Shown here piece after piece: positions 7,892-16,632 of a DNA stretch of 18,387 nt. The stretch is taken from contig QHYA01000186.1 of the NCBI GenBank assembly GCA_003223995.1, positions 1 through 18,387 of the forward strand, written 5' to 3'. The notes beneath the pieces were generated by a model. The model was not told the DNA's origin. It did not search any database and was given only the letters and a program-made list of their open reading frames with translations. The position numbers were made by a program, and so were the translations under genes. Each line of letters starts with the position of its first letter. The first letter of the stretch is position 1. This DNA comes from Acidobacteriota bacterium. GTDB taxonomy: Bacteria > Acidobacteriota > Polarisedimenticolia > QHYA01.

Positions 7892-8082
7892 TCACTCCAC
7901 GACGCCGAGCGGCTCCAGCTTCACGATCGTCGCTCCCCACCCTCCCCCGCTGTGTGGGGCGTCGTGGAACGACGCGACGCTGAGGGGATGTCGCGCGGCA
8001 GGAAGGCATGAAGGTCGATCTCATCTTCGATCGGAATTTCAACCGGATCGCCGCACTCCGTTTCTTCGGTTCGATCGGTCAT
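7892..8082 (-). pseudogene. Smr-domain gene with internal deletion and frameshift
   Basis: From ATG 8082 the frame reads an acidic leader and EIDLHAFLPRDIPS, the first Smr-domain motif (LDLHG-type). At about 7976–7982 the homology jumps. The rest of the domain, VASFHDAPHSGGGGWGATIVKL, continues in a different frame to a TGA at 7892, four nt before the YfhO-like gene. Compared with a normal Smr domain (~80 residues), about 35–40 residues, including the HGxGxG motif, are missing. The 5' frame instead runs to a stop at 7921 (53 residues with a nonsense tail). Smr domains are nucleic-acid endonuclease/binding modules found alone or at the end of MutS2. The gene is broken here, or the assembly dropped about 110 bases. 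Confidence 0.72.
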
Positions 8083-8155
8083 GACGCTCGCTCTATCGGT
8101 CCGCACCGGCCGGCCGCAGCTCGATCCCGGCGCCACGAGGGTATAGCATGATGCC

Positions 8156-8935
8156 ATGGGAGAGGTGGGGGGTCTCGTGCTTGCAGCCGGCTATGCGGCG
8201 ACAGGACCGTCCGGAGAGGGCGATTCTCAGCAGGACCGGCCGGCCGGACATGGCACGTCCCGGAGCGACGATCTTCCCTCGTCTCAGCGTTGCGCCGACG
8301 CCCTGCGTCCCGTTGACGGTGGAACGGCGCTGGCAGTGGTCCTCCGCACCCTCGCGGCCGTGCCGGTCGAGCGGGTGGTCGTCGTCCTGGGAGAGGATGC
8401 CGCCCTGGTCCGCCAGCAAGTCTCGCTGGCCGGTGTCAGCGTGGTGGAGCTGCCGGAGCCAGCCCCCATGATCGCCTCGATCCGCGCCGGCCTCGAAGCG
8501 CTGCCCGACGCGGCCGGCGCTCTGGTGTGGCCGGTCGATCGGGCCCTGGTCGCCATCAAGACCGTCCGCGCCCTCATCGAGGCGCACGCGAATGGGGCCA
8601 GGATCGCCGTGCCGCTCTGCGCCCTTCCGGACGAGGATGAAGGGAAACGGGGTCATCCGGTGATCTTCGACCGGCGACTCTTCGACGCCCTTCGCTCCGC
8701 TCCCGACAGCGAGGGGGCGGCAGCCGTCGTTCACTCCCGCGGCGCGGAGGTGGTCGAGGTGCCGGTAGAGGACCGTGGCATCCTGGTCGATATCGCCTCC
8801 CCTTCGACACAGGCCTTTCTCAGCCGGATGCGGGCCGTGGCGAAGCAGATCGGAGCACCGCAAGAACATCCCGATGAAGGCCCAGCCGGCCGCCGGCCGT
8901 CACAGCGCAAGCGCACGCCCCGCCGCCCGCAGTGA
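8156..8935 (+). CDS. MobA-like nucleotidyltransferase family protein, signature degenerate
   Basis: A 259-residue protein with the Rossmann-like nucleotidyltransferase core: GGLVLAAG at residues 5–12, LRPVDG near 50–55, a PVDRALVA segment matching the family's PVDxP motif, RGHPVIFDRRLFDAL, and a closing EDRGILVDIASP like the usual 'LLDIDTPED'. Homologues transfer CMP or GMP to molybdopterin or related acceptors. The catalytic loop that normally reads LAAGxSxRMGxxK is replaced by about 37 residues rich in Gly, Ser, Asp and Gln, with no clear equivalent Arg or Lys, so activity is doubtful. The C-terminal tail (about 235–259) is basic. The ATG at 8156 lacks a well-spaced ribosome site; TATAGC at 8142–8147 may give a near-leaderless transcript. 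No molybdenum-cofactor genes are adjacent. Confidence 0.75.
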   Translation: MGEVGGLVLAAGYAATGPSGEGDSQQDRPAGHGTSRSDDLPSSQRCADALRPVDGGTALAVVLRTLAAVPVERVVVVLGEDAALVRQQVSLAGVSVVELPEPAPMIASIRAGLEALPDAAGALVWPVDRALVAIKTVRALIEAHANGARIAVPLCALPDEDEGKRGHPVIFDRRLFDALRSAPDSEGAAAVVHSRGAEVVEVPVEDRGILVDIASPSTQAFLSRMRAVAKQIGAPQEHPDEGPAGRRPSQRKRTPRRPQ

Positions 8936-8955
8936 ACGGCGCTCCTCCGTGAACC

Positions 8956-8987
8956 GCGCTCCCGCGAGCGCCGGCTCGGCTGAGCCG
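8956..8987. terminator. Two back-to-back hairpins between convergent genes
   Basis: GCGCTC-CCGC-GAGCGC (8956–8971) and CGGCTC-GGCT-GAGCCG (8972–8987) are perfect 6-bp stems with 4-nt loops, placed in the 69-nt gap between the convergent nucleotidyltransferase and hemL genes. There is no T-tract, so classic intrinsic termination is not certain. Confidence 0.45.
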
Positions 8988-9004
8988 CCCAGTCCCCTTC
9001 CGCT

Positions 9005-10366
9005 TCAGTGATCCCGCAGCTCGCCGAGGATCGCGCGAGCCGCTTCGACCGTCCGGTCGATGTCCTCCTCGGTGTGGGCCAGGGAGACGAAGAGCGCCTC
9101 GAACTGGGAGGGGGGAAGAAAGACTCCCCGCGAGAGCATCCCTCGAAAGAAGGCGGCGAAACGGTCGGTGTCGCAGGCCAGAGCGGAATCGTAGTCGGTG
9201 ACCGGATGCCGCGTGAAGAACAGCGTCATCATCGAGCCGACGCGATTGATTTTCACCGGCTCGCCCGCCTCGGCCGCGGCGGCAAGAAGGCCCTCTTCCA
9301 GACCGGAGGCCAGCGCCTCCAGCCGGTCGTAGCTCGCGGCGGCGGAAGGCCGGGCCGGGCTGGCGGCAGCGGGCGATGCGCAAGGAGGGGCAGCGGGGGA
9401 AGCAGTGGGGGAAGAGGTCCATGAGCAAAGGAGCTCCAGCGTCTCGATCCCGGCGCGCATGGCCAGCGGATTGCCCGAGAGCGTTCCGGCCTGATAGACG
9501 GGCCCGTCGGGGGCGAGCTGGTCCATGATGTCGGAGCGGCCACCGTAAGCCCCCACCGGCAAGCCACCTCCGAGGATCTTCCCCATCGTCACCAGGTCCG
9601 CCGTGAAGCCGTAGCGTTCCTGCGCCCCGCCGAAGGCCACGCGGAATCCGGTCATCACCTCATCGCAGATGAAGAGGATGCCGTGGCGGGTCGAGAGCTC
9701 CCGGATCGCCTCGAGCCAGCCGCGGGCAGGAGGGATGACGCCCATGTTGCCCGCGACGGCTTCGAGGATGACGCAGGCGATCTCACCGCGCTTGTTCTCG
9801 CAGATCTTCTCGAAGGCGCCGGCATCATTGAAGGGAATCGTCAGGGTCAGCGCGGCCAGGGCTTCGGGGACGCCCGGGCTCCCCGCGATTCCGAAGGTCG
9901 CCACGCCGGAGCCCGCCTTCACGAGCAGCGAGTCCGCGTGGCCGTGGTAGCAGCCCGCCATCTTGACGATCAGCTCCCGCCCGGTGAACGCCCGTGCGAG
10001 CCGCAGGGCGCTCATTGTCGCTTCCGTGCCGGAGTTGACGAACCGGAGCGTCTCGACGGCCCGGAAGGCCTCGGCGACCCTGCGGGCCAGCTCCGTCTCG
10101 ATCTCGGTCGGCATGCCGAACGAGGTACCGGCCTCGCACGTCTCCTCGAGCGCCGCGATGATGCGCGGATGGCAGTGGCCGAGGATCAGCGGCCCCCACG
10201 ATCCGAGGTAATCGATGTACTCCCGCCCTTCCGAGTCCCAGACTCGCGAGCCAGCCCCGCGGCGGATGAAGACGGGCTCCCCACCGACGGCGCGGAAAGC
10301 CCTGACGGGGCTGTTGACGCCCCCTGCGATGTAGCGGCGGGCCTGCTGAAAGAGCCGGCTGGTCAT
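9005..10366 (-). CDS. hemL: Glutamate-1-semialdehyde 2,1-aminomutase
   Basis: A 453-residue PLP enzyme that converts glutamate-1-semialdehyde to 5-aminolevulinate in the C5 route of tetrapyrrole synthesis. Visible are the N-terminal GGVNSPVRAF, the FVNSGTEATMSALRLAR segment, the CYHGHADSLLVKAGSG loop, the CDEVMTGFR motif, and VTMGKILGGGLPVGAYGG with the PLP lysine at about 263. The usual length is about 430. Here residues about 314–345 form an Ala/Ser/Pro/Cys-rich stretch between LELL and YDRLEAL, most of it extra relative to the family. All catalytic motifs lie outside this stretch, so the enzyme is probably active. It starts at ATG 10366 with AGGA 9 nt upstream, 64 nt after hemB on the same strand. 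Confidence 0.96.
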   Translation of the reverse strand: MTSRLFQQARRYIAGGVNSPVRAFRAVGGEPVFIRRGAGSRVWDSEGREYIDYLGSWGPLILGHCHPRIIAALEETCEAGTSFGMPTEIETELARRVAEAFRAVETLRFVNSGTEATMSALRLARAFTGRELIVKMAGCYHGHADSLLVKAGSGVATFGIAGSPGVPEALAALTLTIPFNDAGAFEKICENKRGEIACVILEAVAGNMGVIPPARGWLEAIRELSTRHGILFICDEVMTGFRVAFGGAQERYGFTADLVTMGKILGGGLPVGAYGGRSDIMDQLAPDGPVYQAGTLSGNPLAMRAGIETLELLCSWTSSPTASPAAPPCASPAAASPARPSAAASYDRLEALASGLEEGLLAAAAEAGEPVKINRVGSMMTLFFTRHPVTDYDSALACDTDRFAAFFRGMLSRGVFLPPSQFEALFVSLAHTEEDIDRTVEAARAILGELRDH

Positions 10367-10430
10367 GGGTCGGATCCTGGCGGAGGGAGCCAGCCGTGTG
10401 GGGGGAGCCTCTCCGGAGCGGGGAAGCCGC

Positions 10431-11405
10431 TCACCCCCTCAGCAAGCGCGCCGCCTCGGAGGCGAAGTAGGTGAAGATCAGGTCCGCCCCGGCGCGGCGG
10501 ATCGAGACGAGGGTCTCGAGGATCGCCCGCTCCCGATCGATCATGTTGCGTTCCGCGGCCGCGACCAGCATCGCGTACTCGCCGCTGACCTGGTAGGCGG
10601 CCACCGGGACCCCGAAGCGGTCCTTCACGCGGCGGACGATGTCGAGATAGGGGAGCGCCGGCTTCACCATGACGATATCCGCCCCTTCCTCCAGGTCGAG
10701 GGCCACTTCGCGCAACGCCTCCTGCGAATTCGCCGGATCCATCTGGTAGGACCGTCGGTCGCCGAAACGAGGGGCCGAGGCGGCCGCGTCGCGGAACGGG
10801 CCGTAGAAGGCCGAGGCGTACTTCGCCGCGTAGGAGAGGATCGACACCCCCTGGAACCCGGCCTCGTCCAGGGCGCGCCGGATCGCCCCCACCCGTCCGT
10901 CCATCATGTCGGAAGGCGCGACGAAGTCCGCCCCCGCGCTCGCCTGGCGGACCGCCGTCTTCGCCAGCAACTCGAGCGTCCGGTCGTTTTCCACATCCGT
11001 GCCGTCCAGAACGCCGCAATGGCCATGGTCCGTGTACTGGCGCAAGCAAACATCGGTGAGAACAAGCAGGTCCGGCAGGGCCTCCTTCAAGGCGCGCACG
11101 GCCCGGGCGATGATTCCCTCGTCTCCCCAGGCCTCACTCCCCAGCGCATCCTTCCGGTCGGGAAGCCCGAACAGCAGGACGGCAGGCACGCCCCTCTCAT
11201 GCGCCTCGGCCGCCTCTTCCACCAGACGGTCCACCGAGCAATGAAACTGGCCGGGCATCGAGGGGATCTCGCGCCGCACGCCCCGGCCTTCGCAGACGAA
11301 GAGGGGGTAGACGAGGTCCGCCGGAGCGAGAGAAGCCTCGCGGACGAGGGCCCGCACCGCCTCGGTCCGTCGCAATCTTCGAAGACGCGTTGTGGGGAAG
11401 GGCAC
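10431..11405 (-). CDS. hemB: Delta-aminolevulinic acid dehydratase (porphobilinogen synthase)
   Basis: A 324-residue enzyme that condenses two 5-aminolevulinates into porphobilinogen. The Schiff-base lysines lie at about K195 (SYAAKYASAFYGPF) and K248 (VMVKPALPYLD). The metal-site segment reads DVCLRQYTDHGHCG. By E. coli numbering C120 and C130 are present, but position 122 is Arg (codon CGC) where zinc-type enzymes have Cys. I chose GTG 11405: GAGG lies 9 nt upstream, the protein then begins PFPTTRLRRLRR as the family does, and the numbering matches E. coli HemB exactly. A longer frame from ATG 11453 would overlap the upstream gene by 23 nt. It sits between the small zinc protein gene and hemL in a heme operon. 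Confidence 0.96.
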   Translation of the reverse strand: MPFPTTRLRRLRRTEAVRALVREASLAPADLVYPLFVCEGRGVRREIPSMPGQFHCSVDRLVEEAAEAHERGVPAVLLFGLPDRKDALGSEAWGDEGIIARAVRALKEALPDLLVLTDVCLRQYTDHGHCGVLDGTDVENDRTLELLAKTAVRQASAGADFVAPSDMMDGRVGAIRRALDEAGFQGVSILSYAAKYASAFYGPFRDAAASAPRFGDRRSYQMDPANSQEALREVALDLEEGADIVMVKPALPYLDIVRRVKDRFGVPVAAYQVSGEYAMLVAAAERNMIDRERAILETLVSIRRAGADLIFTYFASEAARLLRG

Positions 11406-11430
11406 GTCGGCCGGCCTCACTCCGGCAGGG

Positions 11431-11607
11431 TCACAGGTCTTCTTCGCCCCCATGGAAGAAGTATTCCGCGCAGAACTTGCTGCAGAACTTCCGACCCGAC
11501 ATCACGGCAGCGCAGTCCTCGCAGAACATCCTGAAGCAGATCGAACATTTCATCAGGGTCTTCTCGTCCTGAGGGGTCCCGCATCGTATGCAGTGCGGCT
11601 TTTCCAC
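11431..11607 (-). CDS. Small 8-Cys zinc-finger protein upstream of hemB
   Basis: A 58-residue protein with four Cys pairs: C6/C9, C21/C24, C29/C32 and C42/C46, giving CxxC-x11-CxxC-x4-CxxC-x9-CxxxC. This is the pattern of a two-zinc cross-braced finger, loosely like HIT or MYND fingers. The tail YFFHGGEEDL is acidic. The start is taken as GTG 11607, because the sequence before it looks non-coding and TATAAT lies 7 nt upstream (11615–11620), which suggests a leaderless transcript. An upstream ATG at 11703 in the same frame would add 32 Gly/Arg-rich residues and seems unlikely. It ends 25 nt before hemB, so it is probably co-transcribed with hemB and hemL. Function unknown. Confidence 0.72.
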   Translation of the reverse strand: MEKPHCIRCGTPQDEKTLMKCSICFRMFCEDCAAVMSGRKFCSKFCAEYFFHGGEEDL

Positions 11608-11614
11608 CCGGCAA

Positions 11615-11620
11615 ATTATA
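11615..11620 (-). promoter_or_regulatory. Consensus -10 box for the zinc-finger–hemB–hemL operon
   Basis: A perfect TATAAT reads leftward 7 nt before the GTG start of the 8-Cys protein. Such an AT hexamer is rare in this GC-rich stretch. No good -35 hexamer is seen at 16–18 nt. Transcription would begin close to the start codon, consistent with leaderless initiation. Confidence 0.45.
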
Positions 11621-11719
11621 CTCCCCGGAGCTTGCGGCGCCAGCCGGCCTCTCCAACCACTGCCCCCCCGGCCCGGCGCCCCATCGCCCTGCTCCTCACG
11701 CACCCGCGCCCGGCCATCT

Positions 11720-11878
11720 TCAGACCTCGACCAGTTTGAGGCCTGCGGACGTCAGACGGTTGAAATCCTGCGGATTGGCAGTCGCCAGCTCGGCATCGTG
11801 CCGGATGGCCGTCGCCGCTATCATGCAGTCCACAAGCGATCCACGGCGGCGGCCGGACAGGTTGAAAAGACGCGCCGC
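11720..11878 (-). pseudogene. VapC (PIN-domain toxin) C-terminal remnant
   Basis: The last 52 codons of a PIN-domain protein: AARLFNLSGRRRGSLVDCMI, AATAIRHDAELATANPQDF, then GLKLV and a stop. This matches the C-terminal third of VapC ribonuclease toxins, including the D-x-x-I-A-A helix and the LATAN-x-x-DF strand with late acidic residues. Upstream of 11878 similarity ends. The N-terminal acidic residues and the vapB antitoxin are absent, and the next thing upstream is a tRNA gene and its promoter. The frame stays open into the tRNA but has no VapC-like content there. It is a decayed toxin–antitoxin module. Confidence 0.72.
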
Positions 11879-11904
11879 GCACCGTTTCCCGTCACGCCGT
11901 TTCC

Positions 11905-11933
11905 TTGACAGCCTCGGGATGCGCCCATAGAAT
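11905..11933 (+). promoter_or_regulatory. Strong sigma70-type promoter for tRNA–tilS
   Basis: A perfect TTGACA (11905–11910), a 17-nt spacer, and TAGAAT (11928–11933, one mismatch to TATAAT). This is the best promoter in the window. The predicted start near 11940 leaves about 26 nt before the mature tRNA 5' end. No terminator is visible between the tRNA and tilS, so it may also serve tilS. Confidence 0.75.
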
Positions 11934-11965
11934 CGCGACGTTCTTGAAGGCAATCCTCCTTTCCT

Positions 11966-12041
11966 GGCGGCGTAGCTCAGTGGTGAGAGCGAGGGTCTCA
12001 TAATCCCTAGGTCAGTGGTTCGATCCCACTCGCCGCTACCA
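11966..12041 (+). tRNA. tRNA with CAT anticodon (elongator Met or Ile2)
   Basis: A complete 76-nt cloverleaf with encoded CCA. Acceptor stem: GGCGGCG pairs with CGCCGCT (G1·U72 wobble). D arm: GCTC-AGTGGTGA-GAGC. Anticodon arm: AGGGT-CTCATAA-TCCCT, with CAT at 11999–12001 and a T31–T39 mismatch. T arm: AGTGG-TTCGATC-CCACT. It is not an initiator: pair 1–72 is not mismatched and D-stem pair 11–24 is C–G. The D loop and the GGTC variable region resemble tRNA-Ile2, whose C34 is changed to lysidine by TilS, and the next gene is tilS. Elongator tRNA-Met remains possible. Confidence 0.92.
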
Positions 12042-12083
12042 CCCTCCCTCACCGGCCGCGCGGGGCCGAATGCTGCCACAACG

Positions 12084-13682
12084 ATGCCCCTCCACCGGCT
12101 CTTCCTCGACATGATCGGCAGACACGCGATGATCGTGCGGGGAGACGCGGTGCTGGCAGCGGTCTCGGGGGGGCCGGACTCGACCGCGCTGCTCGACCTG
12201 CTGGCGCGCGAGTCCCCGCGCCTCGGCTTCCGGCTGGCGGTGGCTCATCTGGACCACAAGCTGCGCGGCGCCGCTTCGCGGGAAGACCGAATATTCGTGG
12301 AAGGGATCGCCCGTCTCCTCGGGCTGCCCTGCTTTTGCGCCGAGGCGGACGTCCGCGGGCTTGCCCGGATGGAGAAGAGGTCCCTCGAGGAAGCCGGCCG
12401 CATTGCCCGGATGCGCTTCCTCCATCAGGTCGCGAAGGAGTGGGGCGCCCGGAGCATCGCCCTCGGGCACCAGAGAGACGATCAGGCCGAGGGGGTCCTG
12501 ATGAGGGTCCTGCAAGGGGCCGGGTCCTCGGGGCTGGCGGCGATTCGGCCCGTCGTCCGGTTGGATGGCGGGCTGGTGATGATCCGGCCCTTGCTGTCGG
12601 CCTCCCGCGGTCAGATCCTCGCCTACCTGGACCGCCGTGGGCTCTCTTTTCGGTTGGACGAGAGCAATGCCGATCCAGCGTTTCTCAGGAACAGGGTCCG
12701 CTCCCGACTGCTGCCGCTGCTGGAAGAGGGGTTCAACCCCAGGGTCCGCGAAGCCCTCGTGCGGTCTGCGGAGATCCTGAGGGACGAAGACGAGTGCCTG
12801 GCTTCCCTGTCGGCCGACTGGATGGCTCGTTTCGCCACGCGCCAGGGTGAACCTCAGGAGGCAATTCCTCGGGCTATCCTTCTCCCCGAGACTCCTCTGG
12901 CGCAGCTCCCTGTCCCCCTGCGCCGGCGCGTCCTGCGGGAATCCCTTGCGAGCGTGGGGGCGACCCCCAGAAAGATCCGCTTCGACCAGATCGAGACCCT
13001 TCTCGGTCTCGCCGCTCGGGGCAGGACGGGAGCCAGGGTTGTTTTCGCAGGGGGCTATGTGGCGCGGCTGGAATACGGCCAGATCATCCTGGAACGCTCA
13101 GGAGCAGCGGATGGACCGGAGGGGGGGAAGGAGAGGGCCTGGCCGGCCCGCCGGCTGGTCGTTCCCGGGGAAACCCCCCTGCCGCTGCTGCCCGCACACC
13201 TGCGCTGCCTGGCCGGCGTCTCGGCCCCCGCGGACAGGGCCCGGCTCCTCACCAGCGTGATCGAACCCTCCGAGCTGAAGGAACCGCTTCGCTCGGGAGC
13301 GGGATCCGTCGCTCATCTCGATTTCCACCGCGCCGGTCCGGCCCTGACGGTCCGCCTCCGGCGCACCGGAGATCGGTTTCATCCTCTTGGCTCCTCCGGG
13401 TCGAAAAAACTGAGCGACTTCCTCATCGGTGTCCGTCTTCCCCGCGAGCAGCGGGACCTCGTTCCCCTGCTCGTCGCCGCAGGCAGCGGGCAGCGCCAGC
13501 CACAGCCCCCCGTCGAAGCCGAACCCAAGGGAGACCCCGAAGGCGAGATCGGACTGCCGGGCGGCGATCCGGAAACCGTCGCATGGGTGGTCGGGATCAG
13601 GATCTCCGAGAGGTTCCGGGTGACGGAGCGCACGCGCCGTGTCTTGCGCGTCGAGCTCTCGGCGGATCCGGACGGCAGATGA
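12084..13682 (+). CDS. tilS: tRNA(Ile)-lysidine synthetase
   Basis: A 532-residue enzyme that converts C34 of tRNA-Ile(CAU) to lysidine, changing its identity from Met to Ile. The PP-loop SGGPDS is at residues 28–33, and the HQRDDQAEGVLMRVLQGAG motif at about 129–147 matches the family's HxxDDQAET segment. The linker helix domain follows, and the C-terminal domain has LRRTGDRFHPLG, then KKLSDFLI and VPLLV. Residues about 469–498 are a Gly/Pro/Glu/Gln-rich insertion inside the C-terminal domain. I chose ATG 12084, 42 nt after the tRNA; no clear Shine-Dalgarno precedes it, and ATG 12111 is a weaker alternative. It begins the plus-strand chain that continues with ftsH. Confidence 0.93.
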   Translation: MPLHRLFLDMIGRHAMIVRGDAVLAAVSGGPDSTALLDLLARESPRLGFRLAVAHLDHKLRGAASREDRIFVEGIARLLGLPCFCAEADVRGLARMEKRSLEEAGRIARMRFLHQVAKEWGARSIALGHQRDDQAEGVLMRVLQGAGSSGLAAIRPVVRLDGGLVMIRPLLSASRGQILAYLDRRGLSFRLDESNADPAFLRNRVRSRLLPLLEEGFNPRVREALVRSAEILRDEDECLASLSADWMARFATRQGEPQEAIPRAILLPETPLAQLPVPLRRRVLRESLASVGATPRKIRFDQIETLLGLAARGRTGARVVFAGGYVARLEYGQIILERSGAADGPEGGKERAWPARRLVVPGETPLPLLPAHLRCLAGVSAPADRARLLTSVIEPSELKEPLRSGAGSVAHLDFHRAGPALTVRLRRTGDRFHPLGSSGSKKLSDFLIGVRLPREQRDLVPLLVAAGSGQRQPQPPVEAEPKGDPEGEIGLPGGDPETVAWVVGIRISERFRVTERTRRVLRVELSADPDGR

Positions 13683-13727
13683 GAGGCCAGTGTCGAGGCC
13701 GAGGGTGAATTATCTTGAGGTCGAGCG

Positions 13728-13733
13728 TACAAT
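13728..13733 (+). promoter_or_regulatory. Possible -10 box upstream of ftsH
   Basis: TACAAT lies 54 nt before the ftsH start, in the 105-nt gap after tilS. No convincing -35 hexamer is seen at the right distance, so an ftsH promoter is only suggested. Confidence 0.25.
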
Positions 13734-13787
13734 GAGTATTGGCGAACAGGCCCGGCGGGACGCTGCGACAGGTGTCCGGAGGAGAGC

Positions 13788-15716
<1,929 letters not shown>

Positions 15717-15780
15717 GTCCGCAGTGTCGGGGCCGGTGCCCGAGGGTCAGGCGGCGCGTCTCGCGGGGCACGCAGCCGGG

Positions 15781-16632
15781 ATGGTGACCACCGCGCGGAT
15801 CGTCTTCGCCGATGGGGGGTGTTGGGAGATGGGCTCCCGCACCCACGTTCTGGGCATCCTCAACGTCACTCCCGACTCCTTCTCCGACGGGGGGCTGTTT
15901 CTCGATGAGGGCCGGGCCGCCGATCACGCCGCGAGGATGGCATGCGAGGGAGCGGACGGCGTGGACATCGGCGGCGAATCGAGCCGTCCCGGAGCGGAGA
16001 GGGTCTCCCCCGAAGAGGAGAGCCGGCGCCTCCTGCCGGTGCTGCGCCGGGTCCGGCGCGAGAATCCCCGCCTGCGGATCTCGGTGGACACCACCCGCGC
16101 GCGCATCGCCAGTGAAGCCCTCGATGAAGGGGCCGACATGATCAACGACATCTCGGCCTTCGCTGCGGATCCGGAGATGGCTGCGGTCGTGGCCCCTGCC
16201 AGGGCCGCCTGCGTCCTGATGCACATGCGCGGGGAGCCGCGCACGATGCAGGTCAATCCGCTCTATGGCGATCTCATGGGGGAGATATCGACCGAGCTGG
16301 CAGCGGCCATCCAGCGCGCACTGGCGGCTGGGGTGCGCGAGGAGGCGATCGCGATCGACCCCGGAATCGGCTTCGGCAAGAGCGCCCGGCACAACCTGCA
16401 GATCCTCCGCCGCCTCACCGAGCTGAGCAAGCTCCGCCGGCCCATCATGGTCGGAGCGTCACGAAAGTCCTTCATCGGCGCCCTGACCGGAGCGGAGGTC
16501 GGAGAGAGGCTGGAGGGAAGTCTCGGGGCCTCCGCCGCGGCCGTGACGGCCGGGGCGAGCCTGCTGCGCGTCCACGACGTCGGAGCAACGGTGCGGATGC
16601 TCCGCGTGGTCGATGCCATCGTGAGGGCGTGA
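15781..16632 (+). CDS. folP: Dihydropteroate synthase
   Basis: A 283-residue enzyme that joins p-aminobenzoate to dihydropterin pyrophosphate in folate synthesis; it is the sulfonamide target. Motifs in order: VLGILNVTPDSFSDGG, VDIGGESSRPGAE (usually GGESTRPGA, a conservative Thr-to-Ser change), SVDTTRARIASEALDEGAD, LMHMRGEPRTMQ, IDPGIGFGKSARHNLQIL and VGASRKSFIG. All expected substrate-binding residues appear present. I chose ATG 15781 because it gives the family's usual length; an in-frame GTG at 15724, 8 nt after the ftsH stop, would add 19 residues. Its stop overlaps the cdaA start. Confidence 0.97.
   Translation: MVTTARIVFADGGCWEMGSRTHVLGILNVTPDSFSDGGLFLDEGRAADHAARMACEGADGVDIGGESSRPGAERVSPEEESRRLLPVLRRVRRENPRLRISVDTTRARIASEALDEGADMINDISAFAADPEMAAVVAPARAACVLMHMRGEPRTMQVNPLYGDLMGEISTELAAAIQRALAAGVREEAIAIDPGIGFGKSARHNLQILRRLTELSKLRRPIMVGASRKSFIGALTGAEVGERLEGSLGASAAAVTAGASLLRVHDVGATVRMLRVVDAIVRA

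Noticed and set aside
5620..7983. A 787-codon plus-strand open frame opposite the YfhO-like gene
   Set aside because: It is Arg/Gly/Pro/Gln-rich with no recognisable domain and mirrors the opposite coding strand. Long antisense frames are expected at this GC content.
11406..11453. ATG 11453 as hemB start
   Set aside because: It would overlap the upstream gene by 23 nt. The GTG at 11405 has a better ribosome site, a family-like N-terminus and exact E. coli residue numbering.
12015..12083. Extension of tilS into the tRNA gene
   Set aside because: The frame is open, but it overlaps the mature tRNA and encodes no conserved residues.
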